Position numbers and translations under genes: made by a program. The notes beneath the pieces were generated by a model, which searched no databases, was not told the origin of the DNA, and saw only the letters and a program-made list of their open reading frames with translations. A stretch of 64,000 bases of DNA from Ignavibacteria bacterium. GTDB lineage: Bacteria > Bacteroidota > Ignavibacteria > Tepidaquicellales > Tepidaquicellaceae. Shown here in pieces: positions 41,426-50,234 of the stretch (the stretch's first letter is position 1; each line of letters starts with the position of its first letter). The stretch is from the NCBI GenBank assembly GCA_016719565.1, contig JADJYU010000005.1, positions 62,001 through 126,000 on the forward strand. Direction: 5' to 3'.

Positions 41426-44101
41426 TTATTTAATGAGCATCATTTTCTTTACCGAGGTGAAATCATTTGCGCTTAAACTGTAAAAGTAAATTCCGCTTGA
41501 GAGATTCGCTGCATTAAAATTGATCGAATAATATCCTGCGTTTTTCACTCCGTCTACTAAGTCCATGACTTCTTTACCTGACATATCAAATATTTTCAGA
41601 CTTACCGCACCGTCAACAGGTATTTCATAACTGATAGTTGTTGATGGGTTAAAAGGATTCGGATAGTTTTGTGATAATTTGAATTCAGTAGGAATTCCGA
41701 TCACAACTTCATTGCTGAGGTTGAAATATTCGAAGTTTCCGTTGAAGTCTGTTTGTTTTAATCTGTAGCTGTAGTTTCCTGAAGCTACATTTCTGTCTGT
41801 GTATGAATAGCTTTGAGGAACTGCAGTTGTTCCGTTACCTGCAATATTTGCTATTTTCGTCCACGTACCGCTGACCGATGATCTTTCAATATCAAAACCT
41901 GAGTTGTTTATTTCTGAACTAGTTGACCAGTTTAAAGTCACATTGTTTGCGTTAACTGCTGAAACGAATGAAGATAATTCGACCGGCTGCACTTCATTTC
42001 CGCCAATTCCGAAATCACTGAAATCAGTTAATCCGGAAGCTGTCAGTATGGTGCCGCTTCTGGTAGTAGACACACAATTCCACGCTCCTGTCTGATCGGT
42101 TCTCTTCATTATATATAAGGCGTCAGGATTACTGAAGAATAATGTAGTCAGATCAATGCTGATATTATATGTTGCATATCCAAGCTGATCATTTCCGTCA
42201 TATGTAACTGTAAACCAGTAGTCACTATACACTTCACCCGGAGTAAAGATACTTCCGTCTGGTGCTGTTGCTGAAGAGTTGGCTGCAACATTTGCTCCGG
42301 CGCTTACATTTGTATACTCTGTTATGAAAGCTGTTCCCGGTATTGAGTTGTCAAGTTGAATTTCTGAATTTACTTTAATATCTCCGCTGTTAGGCAGATT
42401 TCCAAAAGAATGATCTCCGGATGTTACAATATTTTTTACAGGTGTTGACTGATTATCAGAAACATTTCCTGAATTAAACGGAGGTAACGGTGTAGTTATA
42501 AAATTAAGTCCTACTTTTGAATTGCAGTTATATATACCCGGACCCGAAACATCATCGGTGCATAAGCTGTTTGGCTGTGAAACTATTACATTATCAATCC
42601 AGGCATTATTTCCAAAAGCTGTTGTACCGACAAACCCAATTACTACATTTGACATGTTTCCTACATTTGAAAGATCAACAGTTTCATGTCTCCATTGAAT
42701 TTCACTACTCGGAGTATAATTTGTAGTACTAAGCGGCAGGGTAGCTAAAGAAGGAACCGTAGTATGTGTTTTATTATAAATTGTAGATGCTGGACTAAAT
42801 GTAAGACCGGCATCAGTTGATATTAAAACTTCTAATCTGTCGGTTTCAGTTGCAAAAGTTCTGTAAGCTGCATAAAAATTAAGAACAGGATTAGCAACAC
42901 CTGTAAAATCAAATTCCGGTGATCTCAATGCAGCGCTTCCTGTAGAAACACCAAAAAAGTTAGCTCTTGCTGCAAGATCTGCAGCTACTCCGTCCGGATT
43001 TACACATGGCGCAATAGCCCACAATGCCACACCGCTTGTAGTCCAGCCGGTTGGAAGGGTAAAGTTTTGAACATACGGAAGAGTAGTTATTTTATCATTA
43101 ACTCCTATTGCAACCGGCAATGGAGCTCGGTTGACAACCGGAGGTGAAGGCTGCAGGTCCGTATAAACGTTAATTGTATGTGCTCCCGCAGTAAGACCGC
43201 ATAATGCCAGCCCGCCGCTGAAAGTTACGACCTCAGTTCCGTTTGGTGCAATTGGACCTACTGTATTGACAGGACCAACAGCAGGTCCGCCGTCTACATT
43301 ATAATATACAGGAATTACACCCTGTGAATTAGTTCCGTAATTTCTTACCGTTGCAGTAAAATCATAACATTTACCAACAGAAAATATTCTGCCGTCATTT
43401 AAATTTGTTGCAGTGATACCAACATCATCCGGAAGAAGTGGAGCTCCGAATCTTGTTTCCGGACGGAAAGATGATCCAGTTCCAACAGATCCGCCTGCTG
43501 TATTTGATTGAAATGTCGCCAGGGTTAATCCGGCTGGTAAATTTGTGCAGAATACATTTGGCGCACCTGTTGGTGTTGCCAGTGTCGTTGTCGTTGTTTT
43601 ATAAACGAAAATAACAAGCACCGCGTTTCCTGGTGTAGGAGTAAAAGTACCTGTTCCGGGTCCGCCCACGGGAACGTCAATATTAATTTCCGCGAGACCT
43701 GATGGCATCGATATTGTGCCGTCAATAACCTTTGTATAACCAGCGCCTAAGGTGTCTATAAATGTACTGCCAATAGTCACGGCACCGGCAATTGTATCTT
43801 TTAAATAAACTCTTAAATCACCTATTGTTGCTGTACTTTGAGAAGTAGGTCCGGTAGCAGCCGGCGGTGAAGGAACATTCCATCTCCATCCGACAGAAGT
43901 GACAGTTCCTGAAAATCCTGAAGTTGTCAACTCTGAAGCTAAAACTATGTATTTAGAGTTTATAAATCTGCGTGTACCTTGTGGAGCTCTGCCGTTTCCG
44001 GATGTTGATCCATTACCGGGCAGTACTGTAACCTGTGCCATTACAGATGATATTTCAAACACTAAAAATAGTGCCAGTAGAAAAGCAGAAATCTTTTTCA
44101 T
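41426..44101 (-). CDS. Large T9SS cargo protein, paralogue 3
   Basis: An 891-residue secreted protein. After the signal peptide (1-22) comes a jelly-roll-like N-terminal domain (GRAPQGTRRFINSKYIVLASEL...VGWRWNVPSPP) not found in paralogues 1 and 4. Next are a CARDB-type region (IFSVGKCYDFTATVRNYGTNSQGVIPVYYNVDGG), a jelly roll (LPYVQNFTLPTGWTTSG...WRHETVDLSNVGNMSNVVIGFVG) shared with paralogue 1, and a domain with IPGTAFITEYTNVSAG shared with paralogue 1. It ends with the common Fn3-like module and type-A sorting domain. This is a clear mosaic. Role unknown; expected on the cell surface through T9SS. Confidence 0.88.
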   Translation of the reverse strand: MKKISAFLLALFLVFEISSVMAQVTVLPGNGSTSGNGRAPQGTRRFINSKYIVLASELTTSGFSGTVTSVGWRWNVPSPPAATGPTSQSTATIGDLRVYLKDTIAGAVTIGSTFIDTLGAGYTKVIDGTISMPSGLAEINIDVPVGGPGTGTFTPTPGNAVLVIFVYKTTTTTLATPTGAPNVFCTNLPAGLTLATFQSNTAGGSVGTGSSFRPETRFGAPLLPDDVGITATNLNDGRIFSVGKCYDFTATVRNYGTNSQGVIPVYYNVDGGPAVGPVNTVGPIAPNGTEVVTFSGGLALCGLTAGAHTINVYTDLQPSPPVVNRAPLPVAIGVNDKITTLPYVQNFTLPTGWTTSGVALWAIAPCVNPDGVAADLAARANFFGVSTGSAALRSPEFDFTGVANPVLNFYAAYRTFATETDRLEVLISTDAGLTFSPASTIYNKTHTTVPSLATLPLSTTNYTPSSEIQWRHETVDLSNVGNMSNVVIGFVGTTAFGNNAWIDNVIVSQPNSLCTDDVSGPGIYNCNSKVGLNFITTPLPPFNSGNVSDNQSTPVKNIVTSGDHSFGNLPNSGDIKVNSEIQLDNSIPGTAFITEYTNVSAGANVAANSSATAPDGSIFTPGEVYSDYWFTVTYDGNDQLGYATYNISIDLTTLFFSNPDALYIMKRTDQTGAWNCVSTTRSGTILTASGLTDFSDFGIGGNEVQPVELSSFVSAVNANNVTLNWSTSSEINNSGFDIERSSVSGTWTKIANIAGNGTTAVPQSYSYTDRNVASGNYSYRLKQTDFNGNFEYFNLSNEVVIGIPTEFKLSQNYPNPFNPSTTISYEIPVDGAVSLKIFDMSGKEVMDLVDGVKNAGYYSINFNAANLSSGIYFYSLSANDFTSVKKMMLIK

Positions 44102-44141
44102 GGGTTTGTTTTGTTTAGTTAATAAAATGTTTTAAGTAAAT

Positions 44142-44206
44142 AAGGAAGACTGGTTGTACTGGATTACAGGTCAGAATTTTTAAAAATTTTCAGATTCGTC
44201 TTCCTT
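44142..44206 (-). promoter_or_regulatory. Inverted-repeat leader before T9SS paralogue 3
   Basis: AAGGAAGAC (44142-44150) and GTCTTCCTT (44198-44206) bracket 47 nt, 41-105 nt upstream of the start. Same arms and inner CAGATTC as at 39310. Confidence 0.55.
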
Positions 44207-44392
44207 TTGATAATCAGAAAATTCTTAAAATGTAAAATGAACTTTAGAGTGTACTTTCTTTTGTAGATTAAGCCTGACAAAATAAATATTAATAATATAA
44301 AAGAGCTTTGAAATGGTTTTATAATAATATTTTTTGCACCTATAAATCTAAATTAAATCCTAACAAAAATCTAACAAAAGAGCAATTATCAA

Positions 44393-44476
44393 TTATCAAT
44401 TATCAATTATCAATGTTAAATGTTAAATGTTAAATGTTAAATGCTAAATGTTAAATGTTAAATGTTAAATGTTAAA
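44393..44476. repeat. Heptamer tracts CAATTAT and ATGTTAA
   Basis: Four units of CAATTAT followed by about eight units of ATGTTAA with one variant (ATGCTAA). Same order as at 36057. Confidence 0.92.
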
Positions 44477-44514
44477 TAGAATGTTAACTATTAACTATAA
44501 TCTATCAAATAAAA

Positions 44515-44545
44515 AAAGCCGTGAGATTCTTCATCCCACGGCTTT
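44515..44545. terminator. Terminator of the 44604-47210 T9SS gene
   Basis: Stem AAAGCCGTGAGAT / ATCCCACGGCTTT with one mismatch; identical core to the hairpin at 36189. Confidence 0.87.
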
Positions 44546-44576
44546 ATCAATGTTAAATTTTAAATGTTAAATAGAT

Positions 44577-44603
44577 TATTAACTATTAACTATTAACTAC
44601 AAA
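44577..44603. repeat. Short heptamer tract reaching the stop codon
   Basis: Three units of TTAACTA plus a variant (CAAACTA) merging with the stop codon of the 44604 gene. Confidence 0.8.
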
Positions 44604-47210
44604 CTATTTCAGCAGCATCATTTTCTTAGTAGCTGTAAAGTTGTCTGCGGATAAAATATAGAAATAAGCTCCGCTCGACAGATTTGATGCGTTGAAGTTG
44701 ACTGAATAGTAACCTGCAGATCTTACTTCATTTACAAGTGTCATTACTTCCTTACCGGTCAAATCATATATCTTCAGGCTGACTTTACCATCTACAGGTA
44801 AGTCGAAGTTGATGCTTGTTGACGGATTGAACGGATTCGGATAGTTTTGTGACAGATCGAACTTAGTCGGAATACCAACATTTACTTCATTGCTTAAATT
44901 GAAGTATTCGAAGTTTCCGTTAAAGTCTATTTGTTTTAATCTGTAGTTATAGTTTCCTGTAGCAACGTTTCTGTCTCTGAAAGTGTAGCTTTGAGCTGAT
45001 GCAGTAGTTCCGTTTCCGGCTACATTACCGATCTTTGACCAGTTACCGTTTAATGCAGATCTTTCAATATCAAATCCTGCATTGTTTGTTTCACTGGTAG
45101 TTGACCAGTTTAGGTCTACATTATTAGCATTTGTTGATGCTGTGAATGATGCTAATTCAACAGGCAGAGCGTTTTCATTCGGACCGTATGCAACAGATAC
45201 AGATGAAGTAAATAAGGGTCCGTTATTGGTAACAACTGATGTAACTGCTCTTCTGTATTGAATTGCAGAAGTTCCTGCTAAGTTTTGCTGCCCGACTGTA
45301 ACAGCTGTTAATGTTAAACCAAAATATTTAGATAAGAAAGATGAACCTGTACCGGCTTCGTTATAATTAACCTGGATCCATCCGTCCTGAGCCGGAGCTG
45401 TTGAAATTTCAAGGACAACCTGGAAACTGACATAATCATTTGCATCTGCGGCTGTGTTAAAATTCGGTGCCCTGTCATAGGTAATTATAAATTCATCTGC
45501 TGTTACTTTATAACTTAATCTGTTAACCGGAACATCTACATCTGTATAATTAAAATCTTTCCAGAACGGGAATATAGCAGGTCTTGGAGCTGTTGTTCCC
45601 GGAATTGCTAAAGGTGTAAAAGTAGTAAGCTGAGCCTGTGTATTGTTTGCTCTTGAAAAAGCAATCATACCGTTTGTGCCGACAAAGAATGAATCATAAT
45701 CAACACCCTGATATCTGAAAAATCTTTGTACACCATCTATAGCGTCTCCGAGCGTAAAGAAACCGTCATCAACGGATCCAACCAATAAAGCTCCGGCTTG
45801 ATTAACACCATTTAAAATAAGGTCCGTGCTACCTGTAGTATCTTCCCATTCAACGAACGGCTGATCTGGCGCGCAGCTTGCTGCCAGTGTTGAGTTGGCA
45901 AAATAGTAACCATCAACAGGTCCGCCGAAGTTAGGATTTTCTGAAGAAACGGTAAAACTTGTATTATAAACATAAACTTCGGGATTGGCATTACAAGTAG
46001 AATTTACTGTTACTGTAACATTTTTAACTCCTGCATCAAATGATGTATAGGAAAGTGTATTAGGAAAATCTACATCCAGATTTCCACCTGCAGTTATAGA
46101 AAGTCCGGTTACAGTTTCACTATAAGCTCCAACAGCATAATTTACACTGATTCCTGTTTGATCCTCAGTTCCGCCATTTACAAGATTTACTTTTGGCGCA
46201 TAGGTCGTGCCGCATCCCGGGAAAAGTGTTCCGGTAGGATTCAGATTTGAAATAGTAATAGCGCATGCAGGCGGAGCATCCCATTTATATGTCTGACCTG
46301 AAGCCGGAAGTGATGTAGTGTTTAGAGTCATTGAAGCAGTATTGATTGCTCCTGCCGTAGATGCTGACCAGTCTGTACCGGTTCTGTTATTATAGTCTGC
46401 ATTCGTTAATCCTCTTAATCCAACCTGAGGTGCAGCGCTGGTTGCATTGAGTGTAGTATTGCTTCCATAAACGACTTCAATTACATTTGTGGTTTCATAT
46501 AATCTGATCTGAAAATTGAAATTTTCATTTACGCCTGCAAATCTTGCGAAATCTCTGTATTGAATAGTGTGGACCCGGCTGCCTATAGCGCCTGTGGTTT
46601 CGCTTCTTATATCACCGGAGGACATTGTTATAGTTGTTCCTGCTCCTGTGGAAGTAGCATTAGCCGACATAGTTATTGTTCCGGCCCCCGCATCAAAACT
46701 AACAATTGTCGTTGTCGGGACTGTTGTTGTTCCCGGTATACCTGTACCGGTGATGAATTGTCCGACTGCAACTCCGGCAAAATTCACTACGCCGGTGAGT
46801 ACAGCACTGCCGCTCGTCCTGACTGCGGTAGTTCTGAATAATCCCCATAGGTCTCTAGCCATTCCGGTAATAGCTCCGTCATAAGCAAGCGGACTGGAAA
46901 TCGGGACATATGTGTTAGTACCAGGCAGAGTTGCACCAAAGGTGATGTATCCGTTTGTATTGACGTTGTATTCGGTATAATCTGTTCCGTTATAATTAAA
47001 AGTAAACGGAATTGGCTGTGACGGAAAATTCACGTCATCAAGACCACCGGCGCCGCCAGTAGCAGTTGCTGCTGCAACGAGAGTACCGCCGACTACTTCT
47101 GTATAAGCGCCTGAAAATTGAGTGAAGAATTTCGATGACACCTGTGCATATGAATTTATGCTAACGCATAAAAACAATGCAATTGTAAAAAATGAAATGA
47201 GTTTTTTCAT
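44604..47210 (-). CDS. Large T9SS cargo protein, paralogue 4
   Basis: An 868-residue secreted protein. Signal peptide 1-22; N-terminal domain close to paralogue 1 (VNFPSQPIPFTFNYNGTDYTEYNVNTNGYITFG), including the GTGIP...TTIVSFDAGAGTITMSANATS patch and the IHTIQYRDFARF...FNFQIRLYE lectin-like segment. A middle region holds PACAITISNLNPTGTLFPGCGTTYAPKVNL and DGYYFANSTLAASCAPDQPFVEW, with a second TNGMIAF-type domain (FFRYQGVDYDSFFVGTNGMIAFSRA). Then come the Fn3-like module (LPVELASFTASTNANNVDLNWST) and a more diverged T9SS type-A domain (SINFDLPVDG...SGAYFYILSADNFTATKKMMLLK). Function unknown. It is the first of four same-strand paralogues. Confidence 0.88.
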   Translation of the reverse strand: MKKLISFFTIALFLCVSINSYAQVSSKFFTQFSGAYTEVVGGTLVAAATATGGAGGLDDVNFPSQPIPFTFNYNGTDYTEYNVNTNGYITFGATLPGTNTYVPISSPLAYDGAITGMARDLWGLFRTTAVRTSGSAVLTGVVNFAGVAVGQFITGTGIPGTTTVPTTTIVSFDAGAGTITMSANATSTGAGTTITMSSGDIRSETTGAIGSRVHTIQYRDFARFAGVNENFNFQIRLYETTNVIEVVYGSNTTLNATSAAPQVGLRGLTNADYNNRTGTDWSASTAGAINTASMTLNTTSLPASGQTYKWDAPPACAITISNLNPTGTLFPGCGTTYAPKVNLVNGGTEDQTGISVNYAVGAYSETVTGLSITAGGNLDVDFPNTLSYTSFDAGVKNVTVTVNSTCNANPEVYVYNTSFTVSSENPNFGGPVDGYYFANSTLAASCAPDQPFVEWEDTTGSTDLILNGVNQAGALLVGSVDDGFFTLGDAIDGVQRFFRYQGVDYDSFFVGTNGMIAFSRANNTQAQLTTFTPLAIPGTTAPRPAIFPFWKDFNYTDVDVPVNRLSYKVTADEFIITYDRAPNFNTAADANDYVSFQVVLEISTAPAQDGWIQVNYNEAGTGSSFLSKYFGLTLTAVTVGQQNLAGTSAIQYRRAVTSVVTNNGPLFTSSVSVAYGPNENALPVELASFTASTNANNVDLNWSTTSETNNAGFDIERSALNGNWSKIGNVAGNGTTASAQSYTFRDRNVATGNYNYRLKQIDFNGNFEYFNLSNEVNVGIPTKFDLSQNYPNPFNPSTSINFDLPVDGKVSLKIYDLTGKEVMTLVNEVRSAGYYSVNFNASNLSSGAYFYILSADNFTATKKMMLLK

Positions 47211-47607
47211 AATTTTTTTTGTTTAATTAGTAAAATATGTTAATTTAAAATATTTGGTTTTAGTTGGATTGGGCAGCTTAGGTATTTGACTATGAAGTGT
47301 ATAAAACTAATTTCCGGACTCAGTTTAATAAATAATAAAGAATTTGAAAGCCTGAAAATCTATCTATGCAGTATATAATTCCCCAGCTGATCCCTTTCTC
47401 TTATTAGTTAAATTGTTTTTGTTAAAATAAGGATAATATTTTTAAATGTAAACAAACTCTTATTTATTATTCCGGATAGGTATAAATGGAACCTGCTGAG
47501 TCAATTTCCAATCATATAATCTAATGCATGTTCTCAGCGAAAAATGGATCTCAAAATAAAACTATTGACTATAACATTATTCCCAAATTAAAAAAAATCA
47601 AAAAGTA
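47211..47607. other. Intergenic stretch with no recognised gene
   Basis: About 400 nt of AT-rich sequence between paralogue 4 and the 2TM gene. It should hold the promoter of paralogue 4. No repeat of the heptamer type and no strong hairpin is seen. Confidence 0.6.
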
Positions 47608-47892
47608 TCACGGAGTATTAGTTTTGTTTTTATCCATATACTCTTTGATCTTTTTTTCTTCCCAGTCAGAGCCGAGAACTGCATTTTTTCCGAATACCGA
47701 AAACGCCTGAAATGCAATTCCGATCCCCCATCCGAACACAACCCAGAGAAACCATAAATTCCCGGGAGATGTAATGAGATTTATTATCATTAGAAAAATA
47801 TTAACGACTATGAAGACGAACAAATTTGTGTAAAAACCTTTAAGAGCTTTTACTCTTTTTCTTGCTTCATCATATTGAGAATTTTCGGTCAT
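47608..47892 (-). CDS. 2TM-domain protein
   Basis: A 94-residue membrane protein of the 2TM family (two transmembrane helices). It shows the family pattern: a leading YDEARKRVKALKGFYTNLFVFIVVNIFLMIINL (first helix), LWFLWVVFGWGIGIAFQAFSVFG (second helix), then a charged tail WEEKKIKEYMDKN. The same helices are found as N-terminal domains of some histidine kinases in Bacteroidota, but here they stand alone. Role unknown. It is divergent from the propeller gene at 48118. Confidence 0.85.
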   Translation of the reverse strand: MTENSQYDEARKRVKALKGFYTNLFVFIVVNIFLMIINLITSPGNLWFLWVVFGWGIGIAFQAFSVFGKNAVLGSDWEEKKIKEYMDKNKTNTP

Positions 47893-48117
47893 GAGTTGTA
47901 ATTTTTTATAAAGATAATAAATTCATCAGAAAAATGAAAAGAGTTTTTGACGGAGAGCATTGAGTTTCATTTCTTTTATTCCTGCGGAACTGATCTCTGA
48001 TAACTTTTTCATGGATTAGAATTTTTACTGCATCTTTAATAAAAGTAAGTTTTTCATTTTAAAATGATTTGAAGATTGATTTTTGAAAATATACATTTAC
48101 TTTGTTGAGAGAAAAAT

Positions 48118-50223
48118 ATGAATAGAGGAAAATTAAATAATGTCTTAATGTTTTTCTGCCGGATGCTGTTATTTATTACTGCCGGTACACTTTCCGCACA
48201 GCCGCTCTGGCAGATGCAGTCTCCTGATCCAACTCCAAAGACACTGACTTCTGTTCAATTCATTAATGAGAATACCGGTTATTCGGGCGGTGAAAAAGTT
48301 ATTATAAAAACCACTGACGCGGGTTTGAACTGGGTAGTCCTGAGTATTCCAAATATTAATATTATTAACTCACTTTATTTTACTTCAGCAACTTTAGGAT
48401 GGGCTTGCGGTGATTCAGGAAAGATCATTAAGACAACAAACGGCGGAGATAACTGGACTATTCAAACTACAATTGTCACTTCATACTTAACATCGATTCA
48501 TTTTATCAATCCGGAAACAGGCTGGACTACGGGTACAGCAGGAAAAATATTAAAGACTACTAACGGCGGGATTAACTGGGCTGAGCAAAACACCGGTGTC
48601 CTCAATGATCTTTATGATATACAATTTCTGTCAGAGTTGACCGGCTGGGCAGTAGGCTCAGGAACAGTTTTAAGAACAACAAACGGCGGTCAGAACTGGA
48701 ATGCAAATGAAGAATACATTTCGGGAAATTTGAATTCAGTATATTTTGAAAATGCAGATACCGGCTGGGCAGTCGGGAGTGGTACGTCATCTTTATCCGG
48801 AGCAATATACAGCACGCTTGACGGAGGAGCTAACTGGAGCCTTCTCTTTGGAAACTACAACACTTCCGGACTTTCTTCAATACAATTTACTTCGCGTGAC
48901 ACCGGCTATATTGCCGGAGGTTGGCCATTCAGACAAACAATTCTGAAAACAACTGACCGCGGTTTGAACTGGTTCTCACAATCTGATTCAAGTGAATTTT
49001 ATCTGTACTCGATCAGCATGAATTCTTCTATGTCCGGTTTTGCAGTCGGAAGAAACGGTATAATTCTTAAAACAACAGACGGCGGTGTAAACTGGATAAA
49101 CATCCGCTCCGGATCTCTGTATGATTTTTACTCGGTAAATTTTGTCGATGATAATACAGGATGGGCTCTTGGTTACGATATATTTAAAACTACTAACGGC
49201 GGTGACAACTGGATACGGCAACTTTCGAATTATCCTTATAGAATTGAATCATCAGATTTTATTTCTCCGGCAACAGGTTACGGAGTTTCGGGTAACAGAG
49301 TATACAAAACTACCAACGGCGGTGACAACTGGAATTTTCAGACATTACCGGAATCAGGACTGAATTCCATTTCGTTCGGCTCTCCTTCAATGGGATGGAT
49401 AGTTGGATCAAATGGAGTTATGTACAAGACAATTAACGGCGGAGATAACTGGGTCCGGCAATTCTTTGGATTTTCGCATATGAATTGTGTTTCCTTTGTA
49501 AATGAAAATACAGGATGGATACTTGCATCGCTGTCAATGATATTAAAGACTACAAACGCCGGCATTACCTGGACAAATCAATGGAACGAGACCGGCGGCT
49601 TTGAATCACTCAGTTTCATATCCGCGGAAACAGGATGGGCTGTAGGTTCATCAGGTCAGGTCGTTCGTACCACAAACGGAGGTAATGACTGGATCCGTCA
49701 GGTAAGCGGCGTAACAAATTATTTATCTACGGTTAAGTTTACTACTGCAGAGGACGGATGGGCTGCAGGCGGATCGTGCGTGATCAGGACTTCAAACGGC
49801 GGAACCAATTGGTTCTTACAGACTGACATACCTGTCACAGGATTTTCCTCATTGTTTTTTACATCGGAATATCTCGGCTGGGGAGTTGGCTTTGCAGGTA
49901 CTATAGTAAAGTATGATGCGAGAATTGTTTCACAAAGCGGAAATGTAAATTCACTTCCGGGAGAACATACATTATTTCAAAATTTCCCCAATCCATTCAA
50001 CCCGGTTACTAAAATCAGTTACAAGGTTCGGGTTACCGGTAACGTTAATCTTAAAGTTTATAATATATTAGGAAATGAAGTTGCATCATTAGTTAATGAA
50101 AAACAAAATGCAGGAAGTTATAATATTGAGTTTAACGGAAGCAATTTTTCGAGCGGAATATATTATTACAAACTTTCAATTGATGATTTTTCAGATACAA
50201 AAAAAATGTTACTGATAAAATAA
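48118..50223 (+). CDS. Ycf48-like propeller protein with T9SS sorting domain, A
   Basis: A 701-residue secreted protein. After a signal peptide (about 1-27) come thirteen repeats of about 42-45 residues with the pattern TGWAVGSxGxILKTTNGGxNWxxQ, as in Ycf48/Asp-box propellers. I count thirteen N-G-G-x-N-W-type turns from residue about 69 to 563. This is more than one propeller's usual seven blades, so it may fold as two. The end (HTLFQNFPNPFNPVTKISYKV...SGIYYYKLSIDDFSDTKKMLLIK) is a type-A T9SS sorting domain. A homologue with the same number of turns follows 11 nt later. It has no link with photosystem assembly here; surface binding is the likely role. Confidence 0.88.
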   Translation: MNRGKLNNVLMFFCRMLLFITAGTLSAQPLWQMQSPDPTPKTLTSVQFINENTGYSGGEKVIIKTTDAGLNWVVLSIPNINIINSLYFTSATLGWACGDSGKIIKTTNGGDNWTIQTTIVTSYLTSIHFINPETGWTTGTAGKILKTTNGGINWAEQNTGVLNDLYDIQFLSELTGWAVGSGTVLRTTNGGQNWNANEEYISGNLNSVYFENADTGWAVGSGTSSLSGAIYSTLDGGANWSLLFGNYNTSGLSSIQFTSRDTGYIAGGWPFRQTILKTTDRGLNWFSQSDSSEFYLYSISMNSSMSGFAVGRNGIILKTTDGGVNWINIRSGSLYDFYSVNFVDDNTGWALGYDIFKTTNGGDNWIRQLSNYPYRIESSDFISPATGYGVSGNRVYKTTNGGDNWNFQTLPESGLNSISFGSPSMGWIVGSNGVMYKTINGGDNWVRQFFGFSHMNCVSFVNENTGWILASLSMILKTTNAGITWTNQWNETGGFESLSFISAETGWAVGSSGQVVRTTNGGNDWIRQVSGVTNYLSTVKFTTAEDGWAAGGSCVIRTSNGGTNWFLQTDIPVTGFSSLFFTSEYLGWGVGFAGTIVKYDARIVSQSGNVNSLPGEHTLFQNFPNPFNPVTKISYKVRVTGNVNLKVYNILGNEVASLVNEKQNAGSYNIEFNGSNFSSGIYYYKLSIDDFSDTKKMLLIK

Positions 50224-50234
50224 TTTTATGTCTA

